A stretch of DNA of 64,000 nucleotides from Typhlomys cinereus (lineage: Eukaryota > Chordata > Mammalia > Rodentia > Platacanthomyidae): NCBI GenBank assembly GCA_023101885.1, contig JALPQD010000089.1, forward strand, positions 1,101,087 through 1,165,086, read 5' to 3'. The notes beneath the pieces were generated by a model, which was not told where the DNA came from, made no database searches, and worked only from the letters and a program-made list of their open reading frames with translations. Of this stretch, positions 35,732 through 47,225 are shown one piece after another; positions within the stretch are counted from its first letter, which is position 1; the number at the start of each line of letters is the position of its first letter. A program made the position numbers and the translations under genes.

Positions 35732-37213
35732 TAAGAAGAAATTTTTTAAATCAGTAAGTGAATATATTAAAAAAAGTCCAGTAAATAACCTAACTGATGT
35801 ATCCTAAGATCTTAACAAGAAAAACCCACACACTCAAATGCATAGAAGGAAGGAAATGATAAAGATTAAGGCAGAAACCATTGAAGTAGAAATGAAAAGA
35901 ACAATACAAAAGATCATGAAATAAAGAGTTGTGGTGTAGGTAGTGGGTAAGATGTTAGAATAGAGGCTGCCCCGTATGAGCTAGGAAAGGAAACATCAGA
36001 ATGAAAAAATAATACTATATTTTAAGAGAAAGAGCTTTGAAAGCCCACAAAGAAGTGAAAGGATACCTGAAAAGAGCAGACAATAAGTAAGCAGGTGAAG
36101 AAATAAGTAGCTCAGGAAATTCAGGGAGGTAAGGCAGACAGAGCCTCAGTTGAACAGCTTCCTGGCAGAGGGAGGGGAAACAAGCCATTTCCAAAAGCAC
36201 TTTGTTCTTCACTGCTAGGGATTAGACTTTCCAGAGTATGCTGTTCAAACGGGAAGACCATCCAAACCAACAGATGCAAATTGTAGTACAAATTCACAAG
36301 AAATATGAAAAGAAAAACACTGTGACTCCTTTAAATGTCATAACTTCTTAACTACCAAAATAAAAGATACAGTAGTAGGTTATATGCTAGATGAAGATTT
36401 CAGAACTTATCTGGTAGAAATGGTCTATAAGCCAAAAGAGAATACAAACAGATTCAAAATATAGGAAAAAGTCAGCAATATGGATGAAAAGGTCAGTAAC
36501 ATGGAAGAAGAATTTAGTAAGGAAATTGAAATTTTGGAAAAAATTCCCAAATAGCATTGTTGGAAATGAAAAACTCAATGAATTTAAACATAAAACTTAG
36601 CAGAAGTATCACTAATAGACTTAACAAAGCAGAAGAAAGAATACTAGGCATAAAGGATAATATCAGTGAAACACTACAACTTATATATCAATAAGAAAAA
36701 ATAAATAACAACAATATGTTGTTGATCAAAACTAAGAATCCAACGGATCACAGGAGGAACTGTGATAAACAATAAAAGTGAGATATATTCAATGAAATTA
36801 CAGCTAGGAGAATAATAGGCATTCAACACAAGACACATTTAGAATCCCAAATAGAGATCCCCAAATAGACATGACCAAAGAAGAATCGTTCCTTGGCAGG
36901 TTATAGTACAGATGTCAAAAAACCGCAAATAAAAGAAACCTCTTTAAAAGCAAAAGGGGAAATATGCCAACTCACCAACAAGGCTGAAATATGAAAATAA
37001 CATTAGTTCTTCAGTAACCAGTCCTAAAATCCAGGAGAGCATAGAGTGAAATATTATAAGTCCTGCAAATAAATGGAAAAAGGATAGTGTGTTCTGTAAG
37101 CAGTGCTGGAAGTTAAAGAAAGATTTAATTCAGCTCATGGTTTCAGTGTTCTTACTATATCTTTAAAAGTCCCAAAAGTTTCAATTGTTTTAACATTGCT
37201 CAAAAATGTAAAT
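35732..37213 (+). pseudogene. Ancient L1/HAL1-like ORF1 relic within A-rich sequence
   Basis: Conceptual plus-strand translation over about 36450-36700 gives ORF1-like coiled-coil text such as LNKAEERILGIKDNISE, a signature of mammalian L1/HAL1 ORF1 proteins. 36840-37000 continues with similarly spaced, broken coding text. Many stops interrupt it. 35740-36370 is A-rich and may belong to the same old element or to unassigned DNA. Confidence 0.5.
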
Positions 37214-37340
37214 CCAGGCTGGAAGAATTGCTCAATCAGTAAGATCCTTGCATGAAAATCTATCTGAGATTTGATCCTCAGAAACTATATTAAAAACTCC
37301 AGCATGATTAAATGCAATCCATATAAAACTCAGTGTGCCG
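37214..37340 (+). mobile_element. Diverged tRNA-derived SINE fragment
   Basis: GGCTGGAAGAATTGCTCAATCAG followed by TCTGAGATTTGATCCTCAG is the A-box/B-box pair of the local SINE family with many substitutions. Confidence 0.55.
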
Positions 37341-37648
37341 CACATGCAGAAAGGTATAAATTACGGAGGAGACTGATAGGAAAGAATATTTGTAGTGGGA
37401 ATGGGATGGGATTGGGCAATAAAGGGCAGTAAAAAATACATTGATTGATTGAATTCATGCATTATACTGTAATAGATTGAAAACAAATTTTTAAAAAAGT
37501 GAACATGGAGGTATGTGCTGGTAAGCTCAGCATTCAACAGAAGATTCCTGAGGCTTGCTCAGTTAGTGGGGACCAGTTCAAAGAAAGACCTTGTCTCGAA
37601 AGAGGTGTATAGTGCCCTTGATAATAGTGTCCTCTTGCCTACACACAC

Positions 37649-37680
<32 letters not shown>

Positions 37681-37819
37681 GCACGTATCCCTACATTCTC
37701 ATGTGCACTCACAGGAACACAAACTTACACACATATACACACAAAAAGTCTAAATCTGAAGGGTCTCAAACTCATAGCAAACTCTTGGCGGGATAAAATA
37801 TCATGACTAAAGCCATTTA
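37341..37819. other. Unassigned, with (CA)n microsatellite
   Basis: 37642-37685 is a (CA)n tract with a few interruptions, and CA-rich text continues to 37745. Proximity to the SINE-like fragment at 37214 suggests it may be the tail of a decayed SINE. The frames crossing it are not genes. Confidence 0.6.
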
Positions 37820-37973
37820 AGAGTTGAAAAAGTTGGGGCTGGAAAGATGGCTCAGGGGTTGTGACTCTGTCTCACAAGCAGAAGGTTCTGAGTTCGGATC
37901 CCAGGTTCCACATAAAACAAAAACAAAACAAAACAAACAAACAAACAAACAAAAAAAAGAGTTGAAAAAGTTG
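37820..37973 (+). mobile_element. Short tRNA-derived SINE with perfect 16-bp TSD
   Basis: AGAGTTGAAAAAGTTG occurs at 37820-37835 and 37958-37973. The 122-bp insert has the SINE head (GGGCTGGAAAGATGGCTCAG, A box), the B-box-like GAGTTCGGATCCC, then an A-rich (AAACA)n/(AAAC)n tail. It lacks the GC-rich body and CA tail of the 310-bp form, so it is a head-only variant, like ID-type SINEs. Confidence 0.92.
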
Positions 37974-38345
37974 ATTTTGGCTTGTCATTGCAGAGGAGAG
38001 AGTTCATCATGGCATGACTGCCTGGGGCCAAACAGGGAAGACATGGTGGCAGGAGCAGGAGGCTGGTGCTTAGTGCATCTGTATCTGAGAGAGAAAAAGA
38101 GAGAGAGAGAGAGAGCACGAGCGAGTGAGACAGAGAGAGAGAGAGACAGAGAGAGAGACAGAGAAAGACAGAAGGAGGAACAAGAGGTGGGGTCCGTGGA
38201 ACCTCAAGATCCGTCTCTAGCACTTTTGGCCTAGCTTGACCTTGTACAGGTTTTGCAACTTTTTCAAACAGCACCCCCAACTGGGGACCAAATGTTTAAG
38301 ACATGAGTTCATTGGGACATTTCATGCATCTTTGGATACTGTGTT
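37974..38345. mobile_element. Rodent DNA-transposon-like repeat with (GA)n
   Basis: GGCATGACTGCCTGGGGCC, a GA-rich tract (38092-38170), CAACTGGGGACCAAATG and TTCATTGGGACATTTCATGC match, in order, a common rodent repeat I associate with hAT-like elements; compare 22460-22930 and 56125-56440. The class is tentative. Confidence 0.4.
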
Positions 38346-39627
38346 CTGTAAGTAATATGGACTGCTATGTTAGCCATAGATACCCTTGCCAAAGTATGGC
38401 TTCCATACCATAAGATAGACTGCAGTATTGTCAATATCTAAAGTATCCAAAACCACCACTTAGTTAAACACTGTATTACTCAGGCTCATTTCTCTTGACT
38501 AAGATGTACATTACATTAATACACCTTCTTCCATTAGAGTAGGCATGCAATGATTGTTGTTAGTTACTTGCTGTGTAACATCCATTTACTGTGGGTTCTC
38601 AAACTCATATATTTGCCATCCCCACAGTCCTTAGTTCTTGTCAACCTCAATGTCTGATTTTTTTCAATCATATGTATCTCATATATTCTGTAAAAACTTG
38701 AAATCATTACATTTTGAGCTCTCTTTCCTATTTGGCCCACATCATCTTTCCTTCCAATTCAGTACTTAAAATGATAACTCGATGGCATCTTTCTATGCCT
38801 TTGATATTTGGCACTCTGTTCCATCATCTAAGTAACTGAGAAAAATTACAAAGAACCAAGCCCAAGGCCAGCTTATTGCTGTCAGAAAGCCATTTATGAA
38901 GGACACTCGTTTTAGAAAGTGTATCAAATGCAATTCCAATGCTACATAATGCATAAGATATATGTCAGAGATATTTTCTCCACACATGCAGAACTATAGG
39001 TTTTGTTCAGATATAAGCTCAGTTTGTTATGGTTAATTCATCTGGATAATATTGGAATTCTTTTTGTGCTAACATAACCCATGTATTACTACCACAGTTT
39101 ACACCTCTTGCCTTAAAACCTTACATCTCTACAGAGATGTGAGTCAATGTCTTTGATGTTTGCAGAAAAATAACTTTAAAAGCATAAAGTCTAAAAATTG
39201 CTATGGGTAATAATGAAAATTGCTGCTTTCTTTATTAGTAATTCAGAACCTGAAAGTTCTTGTTCACTTAGAAATGACAGTGATTCTCTCACATAGCTGT
39301 ATCTTCTTCCCCATCATCTTATTTGCTTCCCTGTTTATTCATCCCAGAGTGAAAATTCCCACAAAAAAAGTAGTCTGAGGATGAGGTACTAGAGCAAGAT
39401 GAATCTGAAACAACTCTACTGGACTGTGTCAGAATGCATAAAGACAAGATTCTGTCTGCCTATCATGGCCTGCTCTTTTTCAGAGCTCTACATCCTCTTT
39501 CCCCCTGTATTTGCTTTTCATTTCCCTTCACTTTCTCATACGCCTTCATGTTAACTATGTCACATTGATAGTACTGATTTCAATAGAATATTTTCAGTTG
39601 TCACAATTTATTGAGCAACCATCATTT
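38346..39627. other. Unassigned AT-rich sequence
   Basis: No recognised gene or repeat on either strand. It forms the left flank of the young L1 insertion at 39628. Confidence 0.45.
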
Positions 39628-42600
39628 AGAAAAACTTTGTGGGCAAGAGAAAATACACTAACTCCTGGAAACTTAACACTATGATGCTGAATGAGAACTG
39701 GATTCAGGAAGAAATTAAAAAGGAAATTCAAGATTTCCTGAAAGTGAATGATAACGAAAATACAACTTACCAAAATCTCTGGGACACAATGAAAGCTGTT
39801 CTAAGAGGTAAGTTCATAGCTCTTAATGCCCACGTCAAAAAAATGGAAACATCAGAAATAAACAACTTAACAATGCAGCTTAAAGCTTTAGAGAAACTAG
39901 AGCAATCTGATCCCAAAAGCAGTAGAAGAGAAGAGATTAGCAAAATAAGGGGAGAAATATCTGAAATCGAGACTAAGAAAACGATAGAAAAAAACAACCA
40001 ATCAAAAAGCTGGTTCTTTGAAAAAATCAACAAGATTGATACACCCCTAGCTAAACTAACCAAAAGCAAGAGAGAGAAAACCCAAATTAACAAAATTAGA
40101 AATGAACATGGAGTTATCACTACTGATACCCAAGAAATCCAGAGAATTATAACATCATATTTCAAAAACTTATACTCTGTGAAGTTTGACAACACAAAAG
40201 AGATGGATGAATTTCTAAGTAAACACAACTTACCTAAATTGAATCAGGAAGTTGTGAATTATTTAAATAGTCCTATAACATATAAGGAAATTGAGGAAGT
40301 AATCTCGAATCTTCCCACCAAAAAATGTCCTGGACCAGATGGATTCAGCACAGAGTTCTACCAGACATTTAAGGAGTTAATAACACCAATACTCCTTAAA
40401 CTGTTCCATCAAATAGCAAAGGAAGGAACACTACCAAATTCCTTCTATGAAGCTAATATCGTTTTAATCCCAAAACCTAATAAAGATTCACTTAAAAAAG
40501 AAAACTATAGGCCGATCTCCCTGATGAACACAGACGCAAAGATTCTCAACAAAGTCTTAGCAAATCGGATTCAAAAACATATTAAAAAGATCATTCATGG
40601 GGACCAAGTAGGCTTCATCCCCGGCACACAAGGTTGGTTCAACATACGCAAATCAATAAATGTAATTCATCATGTAAACCAGTCCAAAGTCCAAGACCAC
40701 ATGATACTCTCGATAGATGCAGAAAAAGCTTTTGACAAGATCCAACAGCCTTTTATGATCAAAACGCTAGAGACAGTAGGAATGGAAGGAACCTTTATCA
40801 ATATAATAAAAGCTGTATACAACAAGCCCACAGCAAGGATTATGCTCAATGGGGAACAATTGGAAGCATTCCCACTTCTATCAGGAACTAGACAAGGCTG
40901 TCCACTCTCACCACCTTCTATTCAATATTGTACTTGAAGTCTTAGCTGAAGCCATAAGACAAGAAAGGGACATAAGAGGGATTCAAATCGGCAAGGAAGA
41001 AGTCAAGCTATCCCTATTTGCAGATGACATGATCTTATACCTGAGTGATCCCAAAAACTCCACCAGGAAGCTCCTGGAACTAATTGAGAAGTTCAGCAGG
41101 GTGGCAGGATACAAAATAAATGTGCAAAAATCAGAGGCCTTCCTATATGCCCAGAATGAAAGAAGTGAAAAAGCCTTGAGAGAAACAATACCATTTACTA
41201 TAGCCCCTAAAAAAATGAAATACCTTGGTATAAACCTAACTAAGGAGGTAAAAGACCTTTACAATGAAAACTTTAAAACCCTCAAGAAAGAAATTGCAGA
41301 AGACACCAGAAGGTGGAAAGACCTCCCTTGTTCCTGGATTGGCAGAATCAACATTGTAAAAATGACCATCCTACCAAAGGCAATATACAGATTCAATGCT
41401 ATACCAATCAAAATCCCAAAGCAATTCTTCAAAGAAGTTGACCAAATAATCTCAAAGTTCATATGGAGGCACAAAAGACCCAGGATAGCAAAAACAATCC
41501 TGAGTAACAAAAACACATGCTGGAGATATTACCATACCAAACCTAAGTCTATACTACAAATCCATAGTTATAAAGACAGCCTGGTACTGGCTCCAAAATA
41601 GACACACAGATCAATGGATAAGGATTGAAGACCCAGATATAAGCCCACAAAGTTACAGCCATTTGGTCTTTGACAAAGGGGCCCAAAGAATCCAATGGAA
41701 AAAGAACAGCATCTTCAACAAATGGTGCTGGCAAAACTGGATCTCCACATGCAGAAGATTAAAGCTGGACCCGTACTTGTCACCATGTACAAGACTTAAT
41801 TCCAAATGGATCAAGGACCTTGATATCAGGCCAGAGACTTTAAAAACCATAGTTGAAAGGATAGGGAACTCCCTCGAGCTGATTGGGCTAGGCCAACAGT
41901 TCCTAAACAGACATCCAATGGCACAGTCACTGCTACCAACTCTCAACAGTTGGGATCTTGTGAAATTAAAGAGCTTCTGTTCAGATAAAGAGATTGTCAC
42001 ACGAGCTCAAAGGCAACCCACAGAATGGGAGAAAATCTTCACTAACCACATATCTGACAGAGCTCTACTGTCCAGAGTGCACAAAGAACTTAGAAAATTA
42101 AACTCCAAGGAAAACACTGGCCCAATTAAAAAATGGGCCCTGGAACTTCAAAGAAACTTTACCAGGGATGAAATTAAAATGTCTAACAATTATCTTAAAA
42201 AATGCTCCACTTCCTTCGCCATCAGGGAAATGCAAATCAAAACTTCCCTGAGATATCATCTCACCCCGGTCAGGATGGCAAAAATCCACAATACAAACAA
42301 CGACAAATGCTGGAGAGGATGTGGAGAGAGGGGAACTCTCCTACATTGTTGGTGGGAATGCAGGCTCATACAGCCACTCTGGCGAGCCGTCTGGAGATTC
42401 TTAAAGAAATTAAAGATTGAAATGCCATATGACCCTGCTATCCCACTTTTGGGAATAACCCCCCATGCAGCAGAGGTTCACCTCGATAGCACAAGCTCGA
42501 CCATGTTCATAGCAGCACTGTTTACAATAGCAAAGTCATGGAATCAACCTAAATGTCCAACAGTTGACGAGTGGATAAGGAAACAGTGGTACATCTATAC

Positions 42601-43650
42601 AATGGAGTACTACTCAGCCATCAAAAATGATGAATTACTGGAATTTGCTGGGAAATGGATGTCATTAGAAAGAATTATATTAAGTGAAGTATCCCAAACC
42701 CAGAAAATTAAGCGCCGTATGTACTCCCTAATAGGTGGCTCCTAGTACCAAACTCACCCAGCCCACATTGAGACACTCAAAAGTAAACCTATGTAACACA
42801 GTAATTGCAAGGATTATGAACAAGAGAGATGGGTTAGGAGGGCCACACCAGAAACAAGGAGAGAGGAGACCATGTTACAGCAGAGAAAATAGGCCTCCAT
42901 CGAGGTCTGCAAGTAAGTAATGAGAAACCTGGTTAAGTTCACAGACGTTCTTTCCTGATCTCACCAGAAGGGGAGGGCATATAGTCTAGCAGATAAAAAG
43001 TAATCATTTTGCAAATGGGTGATGGACCCCTCCGTCAGGGAGGTTTCCTACTCTTATTACATCTACCCTTGAATGTGCTATTACAACAAGACTCCAGTTT
43101 AACAGCTTTTTGTCTCTGGCCAGGGGGTGACATACAGTGCCCAGCAGAATGGAGTGAAGGGAATTGCAGGAGCAGCAAAACTGCAAAAGAAAATCAACAA
43201 ACCACAATCCAGAACTTCAGAGACTATATCAATCACATAGAACTAGGACAGCCTAATCTCTCCCCATCCTGGAGCTCAGGGACATTTGCGGAAGAGGGGG
43301 CGGTAAGATTGTAAGAGCAAAAGGATGGGAGGAGCAACGATTTGCAAGATTCTCAACAATAGTTGGGGCCAAAGCAATCGTAATGGGACTTTGCATGCCC
43401 TGCGCAATGTCCAGCGCACTGTTGCCCTCATAAAGTCTAGTATCTGTTAGGGGCACCGAGACCCCTGGAGGCAAGGGATTGACAGCCATAGTAGTGATCT
43501 CTCTGGGAATTGGGGGGGAGGCACTGGGGGAAGGGGAGGGGGAGGAGGAGGGAGGGAGGGAACTGGTAAAAAATTTTAAAATGTATAATTAAATTTTTAA
43601 TAAAAAAAAAAAGAATAGAGAGAACTAAAAAAAAAAAAAAAACTTTGTGG
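39628..43650 (+). mobile_element. Young 5'-truncated L1, class B tail, TSD shared with a SINE
   Basis: Starts at ORF2 codon 243 (39645) and runs to a class B terminus (43562-43612) and a two-part A-tail (43602-43612, then GAATAGAGAGAACT, then 43627-43642). AGAAAAACTTTGTGG at 39628-39642 is matched by AAAAACTTTGTGG at 43638-43650. It is very close to the intact ORF2 copy at 60125-63949, differing at few positions. The 3'UTR lacks about 120 bp between GTGATCT (43494-43500) and CTCTGGGAATTG. Confidence 0.95.
39639..42745 (+). pseudogene. L1 ORF2 pseudogene, 5'-truncated with two frameshifts
   Basis: Three consecutive open blocks in frames 0, 1 and 2 (39639-40937, 40849-41601, 41663-42745) cover intact-copy residues 243-1274. 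An extra C near 40914 (CACCACCTT for CACCACTT) and an extra T near 41518 (CACATGCTGG for CACAGCTGG) account for both shifts. FADD with both catalytic Asp and the C-terminal Cys/His motif ([14 protein letters not shown]) are intact, but the endonuclease domain (residues 1-242) is missing. Low divergence shows a recent insertion; it cannot make functional ORF2p. Confidence 0.95.
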
Positions 43651-43971
43651 GGCTGGAGAGGTGGCTCAGGGGTTAAGCCTCTGCCTTGCAGGCGGAAGGT
43701 CCTGAGTTCGGATCCCAGATCCCACGTATGGACGCCAGGTGGAAGTGGGGGCGGCCTGCGCTTCTGGTCCTGGTAGGGCGGAGCCTGTGAATTCCGGGTC
43801 AGAAGGAGGTGGAGGCGTCCATGGTGGTTCACAGATTCGTCCGTAGTTCTACACATATACAGACACACACACACACACACACACACAGACACACTCGCGC
43901 ACGCATACACATGCATATGCACACAGTTGAATAAATAATAATAAAAAATTAAAAAAAAGAAAAACTTTGTG
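43649..43971 (+). mobile_element. Full-length B2-like tRNA-derived SINE with (CA)n tail
   Basis: Starts GGGGCTGGAGAGGTGGCTCA (A box TGGCTCAGGGG), followed by the B box GAGTTCGGATCCC (43704-43716), a GC-rich body with CpGs, a (CA)n stretch (43862-43888) and an A-rich tail with AATAAATAATAATAAA (43930-43945). A 14-bp TSD, AGAAAAACTTTGTG, lies at 43958-43971 and its partner is the left TSD of the upstream L1. The RNA polymerase III promoter role of the two boxes is from SINE biology. CpG retention suggests a young copy. Confidence 0.92.
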
Positions 43972-43992
43972 ATCTCTTAGCTGCACTATCAG

Positions 43993-44001
<9 letters not shown>

Positions 44002-44033
<32 letters not shown>

Positions 44034-44245
44034 CGCGCGTGTGTGTGTGTGTGTATATATGTGCTCATGGAGACCCAAGGCTGACATCAGGAATAATGTC
44101 GATTGTTTTACTAGCTTATTGCTCTGTTTTAGGGTTTCACAGACTCCACGCTCCTGAGGCAGAAGTGCAGGCAGCCCCCATTTAAACTCATATCCTTCTG
44201 TTTGTGAAGCGGAGTCTTTAACCCCTGAACTATCCTTCAGCCTTT
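44002..44245 (-). mobile_element. Older SINE copy, minus strand, with (GT)n
   Basis: (GT)n at 44002-44055 is followed by AGGGTTTCACAGACTCC, CTCATATCCTTCTG and GTCTTTAACCCCTGAACTATC, the reverse of the local SINE in tail-body-head order. Substitutions are numerous. The upstream sequence AACTTTGTG is part of the young SINE's TSD and unrelated. Confidence 0.6.
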
Positions 44246-44276
44246 AGTTGTATTATCACTATCTTCATCAGTAGTG

Positions 44277-44366
44277 TGGTGGTCAATTTTAATTGTCAGT
44301 TGATTCACTTAAGAAATGCCTATGACATCAGTGAGACACACTTTTGTGTGTGTTCAGTTACTCTGC
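44277..44366 (+). mobile_element. Partial rodent repeat, related to 26083-26415
   Basis: GGTGGTCAATTTTAATTGTCAG and GACATCAGTGAGACACAC follow the start of the 26083 repeat. It is cut off by the next LTR-like element at about 44367. Confidence 0.35.
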
Positions 44367-44742
44367 ATGTTGTAAATAAATTCATGACTTATGGCTTATG
44401 AGGGAACGAGTTAGTTTTATTTTTGCCTCATGACTGCCCAGTTACAGTTCTTAATCCAGCTTGGCAGGAGCAGGGGCAATGAAAAACTAGTCACACCATA
44501 TCCATAGGACCACTGCGAAAGGGGCAAAGTTTCCCTGCTAGACAGTATGTCTAAGTCTGCTGAAGAATGCCAGCTTATTTAGTCAGCTCCCTCCATTTTG
44601 TCTATTTGCCTAGGAAGTGGTCCCACGTCAATTAGACAGTCTCCTGTGGGCTTTCTTAGTGCTTAACTGCTAATTCTTTACATGTGTGCCCAGAGCTCCA
44701 GACTTCAATCCCCAAGTTGAGAACAGTAACTATCTACCACAG
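44367..44742 (-). mobile_element. LTR-like repeat, copy 2 (minus)
   Basis: The reverse complement runs from TGTGGTAGATAGTTACTG through GAGCTCTGGGCACACATG, GGAGACTGTCTAATTGACG and an AATAAA box (AAAATAAAACTAACTCG) to TTTACAACA. It parallels 52912-53315 and 3968-4378. Ends TG...CA. Interpreted as a solo LTR of the same family, more diverged. Confidence 0.55.
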
Positions 44743-45099
44743 CATGTGTCTATAATGGAGCTTCTGGAGAGGATTAACTGAGGGGGAAGACCCATTCTGA
44801 ATGTGAGCGGCACAGTCGTATGGATTTGGGTTCTAGACTGAATAAAAAAGAAAAAGAAAAAAAAAAAAGAAAAAGGAGAAAGACACCCTATCACCAGCAT
44901 TCCTCCTCCTTTGCTTCTTGATACAGAGATGCGAGAAAGCAGCCACCTGTTACCCCTCTTTTCCCGCCATGATGCAGTATATTTCTTGACCCAATAGGTA
45001 TTTGGTCATAACAATAAGAAAATTATTTGCAAATGATCATCACAATTCTATCTAGTTTTATTCCATTGTAGTTTGTTATATACTTTTCAGCCAGACTAA
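44743..45099. other. Unassigned sequence
   Basis: Includes an impure A/AAAG tract at 44847-44881 that could be a retroelement tail. Nothing else recognised. Confidence 0.35.
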
Positions 45100-45480
45100 T
45101 TAATCAAGGAATGCCATCAGACTAGGTTCAGTCAACTGACAAATAGATTAAGAAAATATGGTATTATACACAATGGAGTTTTATTTAGTCATAAACAATG
45201 GATCCAACTGTATATCATCATATTAAGTGAAATAAGTCAGAGTTCAAAAGACATATTAGACGTGAGATGTCTGAAGGAAGAATGGAAAAAAAGGGAAATA
45301 GTAAGGGGGAGAAAGGAGTGGGAAGGGACTGAGTCCAGCCAAAGCACATGGTATATTTGCATGAAGATGCCTCTATGAAGCTCATCTTGATGTACAATGA
45401 ATATATGCCACTGAAATTTTATACAAAAATAGCAAAAATCCATCTTCATGTATTTAACTTTTTGTTCTCCTTTGAGTAGT
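45100..45480 (+). pseudogene. Ancient L1 ORF2 C-terminal remnant
   Basis: 45125-45250 (AAATATGGTATTATACACAATGG shortened, then GAGTTTTATTTAGTCATAAA and TTAAGTGAAATAAGTCAG) follows the order of the ORF2 end in intact copies ([14 protein letters not shown]...SEVSQ). Coding capacity is lost. 45250-45480 may be its 3'UTR. Confidence 0.6.
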
Positions 45481-46017
45481 ACTGTCATGACATGGAAGAC
45501 AGAAACAGAAATACAATCTCAGTTCACTAAAATGGCTATAAAGTCATGACTAGGGAAAAGATGTTTTACTTTTAGAAGCAACTCCTAAACAAAGCACAGG
45601 TTAATGATGATTATAAAATAGGATACGTTCAAGACGTTCAAAATAAGATAGAAGCAGCAGAATTTAAGGGATAGATGAGAAGGGCATAGAGGAGAAAAGA
45701 CTTAGAGGCATTGAGATTATTCTGCAAAATAAGAAGGTTGTGGTTGAGAAATGTGGCTATGTGTTGCTTTTCAATTAGTTTTAAAAATTCATATAAAAGT
45801 AATGGGTTTTATATGGAATTTTTATACATTGTTTTCAGTGATTCTCTTCTCCATCTCCCTTCTTCTAATTCCCTTCCTACATCTCTCTATGTTGCCAGTC
45901 ATCATTGTCCTTCCACAATTTTCTCTTCCATGTTCAGGTCCCATGTATTCTGTTATGCTTTTTTTTTTCTTTCTTCCTTTTCCCCCACTTCCAACTCTCC
46001 CTTAAGACCTTCTTTTC
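45481..46017. other. Unassigned, C/T-rich patch
   Basis: 45840-46010 is pyrimidine-rich (TCTTCTCCATCTCCCTTC) and could be an old minus-strand L1 3' end. No firm assignment. The 129-codon frame at 45711-46100 runs into a SINE and is not a gene. Confidence 0.35.
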
Positions 46018-46309
46018 CAGGTGAGGGAGATGGTTCAGTGATTAAAACCTTTGCCTTACAAGCAAAGGGACTTAACTTCAGGTCCCCAGATGCCATGTAA
46101 GGTAAAGGGAAGGTGCAGCCTGGGAATCCACAAAGCAAGCTAGCTAGCTAGACTAGCCCTAATGGTGTTCTCTAGGTTTAGAGACTCAGAATCACAATAA
46201 TAATGTAGAAGAGCAGTGAAGGATGAATCCCAATTTGATCCTCCATAGGTACATACTCTCAAGTACATTCACATACATGCATCCACCCACACACAAAACA
46301 TACACAGGG

Positions 46310-46356
<47 letters not shown>
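46018..46356 (+). mobile_element. tRNA-derived SINE, older, with (CA)n tail
   Basis: Head GTGAGGGAGATGGTTCAGTG, B-box-side ACTTCAGGTCCCCAGATGCC, a body of about 170 bp and a long CA tail (46311-46355) follow the plan of 43649-43958 with many substitutions. Confidence 0.65.
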
Positions 46357-47225
46357 CTAGGTTTCAAATATGAGAGAAAATCTGTAGCATCTGTATTTTT
46401 CAGTCTAGGATGCTTCACTTAAGATAATAATCCTGCCTTTGGGCTCAGGCTTGCTGCAGGGCACTTCCCTAGACTCTGGGACATAGGGCAGGCATTGGTA
46501 GATCAGATTTCCTCCATGAGGATGGGTAGTCCACCAGTAATAAACCCTCCAAAATCCCACAAACCTGGGACCAGAGCATAAATACCTTGTTACTGAGGAC
46601 CCTAAAACTTTTTCCATTGAACAGAAGAGAATCTTCACATCCAACCCCAAGATAAGTAACCCTTTTTACTTTCCTTCTTATCACAATTAATATCACCTCT
46701 ATTTCAGACATCTGTATAACATACCCAAAAACCCACACACCCACTCCTTAGGGCATTAACTATTCACCCTCATAAACCTGAAAGGAACTAATAGCTGCCA
46801 TAGTACTCTAAACACTAACCCCTGAATACTAAACCCATTCTATTTCATAATATTAAATTGGATCTAATACTTAACCCAAACCACATATAGCCTTTGCACT
46901 CAATCCCAAACATCCAGGCAAATCTACACCTAAATTCTGTCACCCCCAGAACCAGAATAGAGGCCCTTGCACTATTCTTTGTAGCATATTGCCTTACCTA
47001 CAAAGTAACAGAAAGGAACTCTAAACTGAGATCTTAAACACTTAGGTAAATGGTAGCAATAACAGTTCAAGTGAAGCAATTCTATCTGACCCCTAAAGGT
47101 CATAAACACATAACAAGAAAGATTCTAGAAATCAAGTACAAAATGATCAAGTCACATTGTAAATTCATAAGAAACATCAAAAGCCATGAAAATAACTCCT
47201 CCACAAAAATGTTGACCCCATAACA

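Noticed and set aside
37824..38234. A 136-codon plus-strand frame
   Set aside because: It starts in a SINE, passes through the SINE's A-rich tail and its TSD, and ends in a (GA)n tract, so it is composite repeat sequence.
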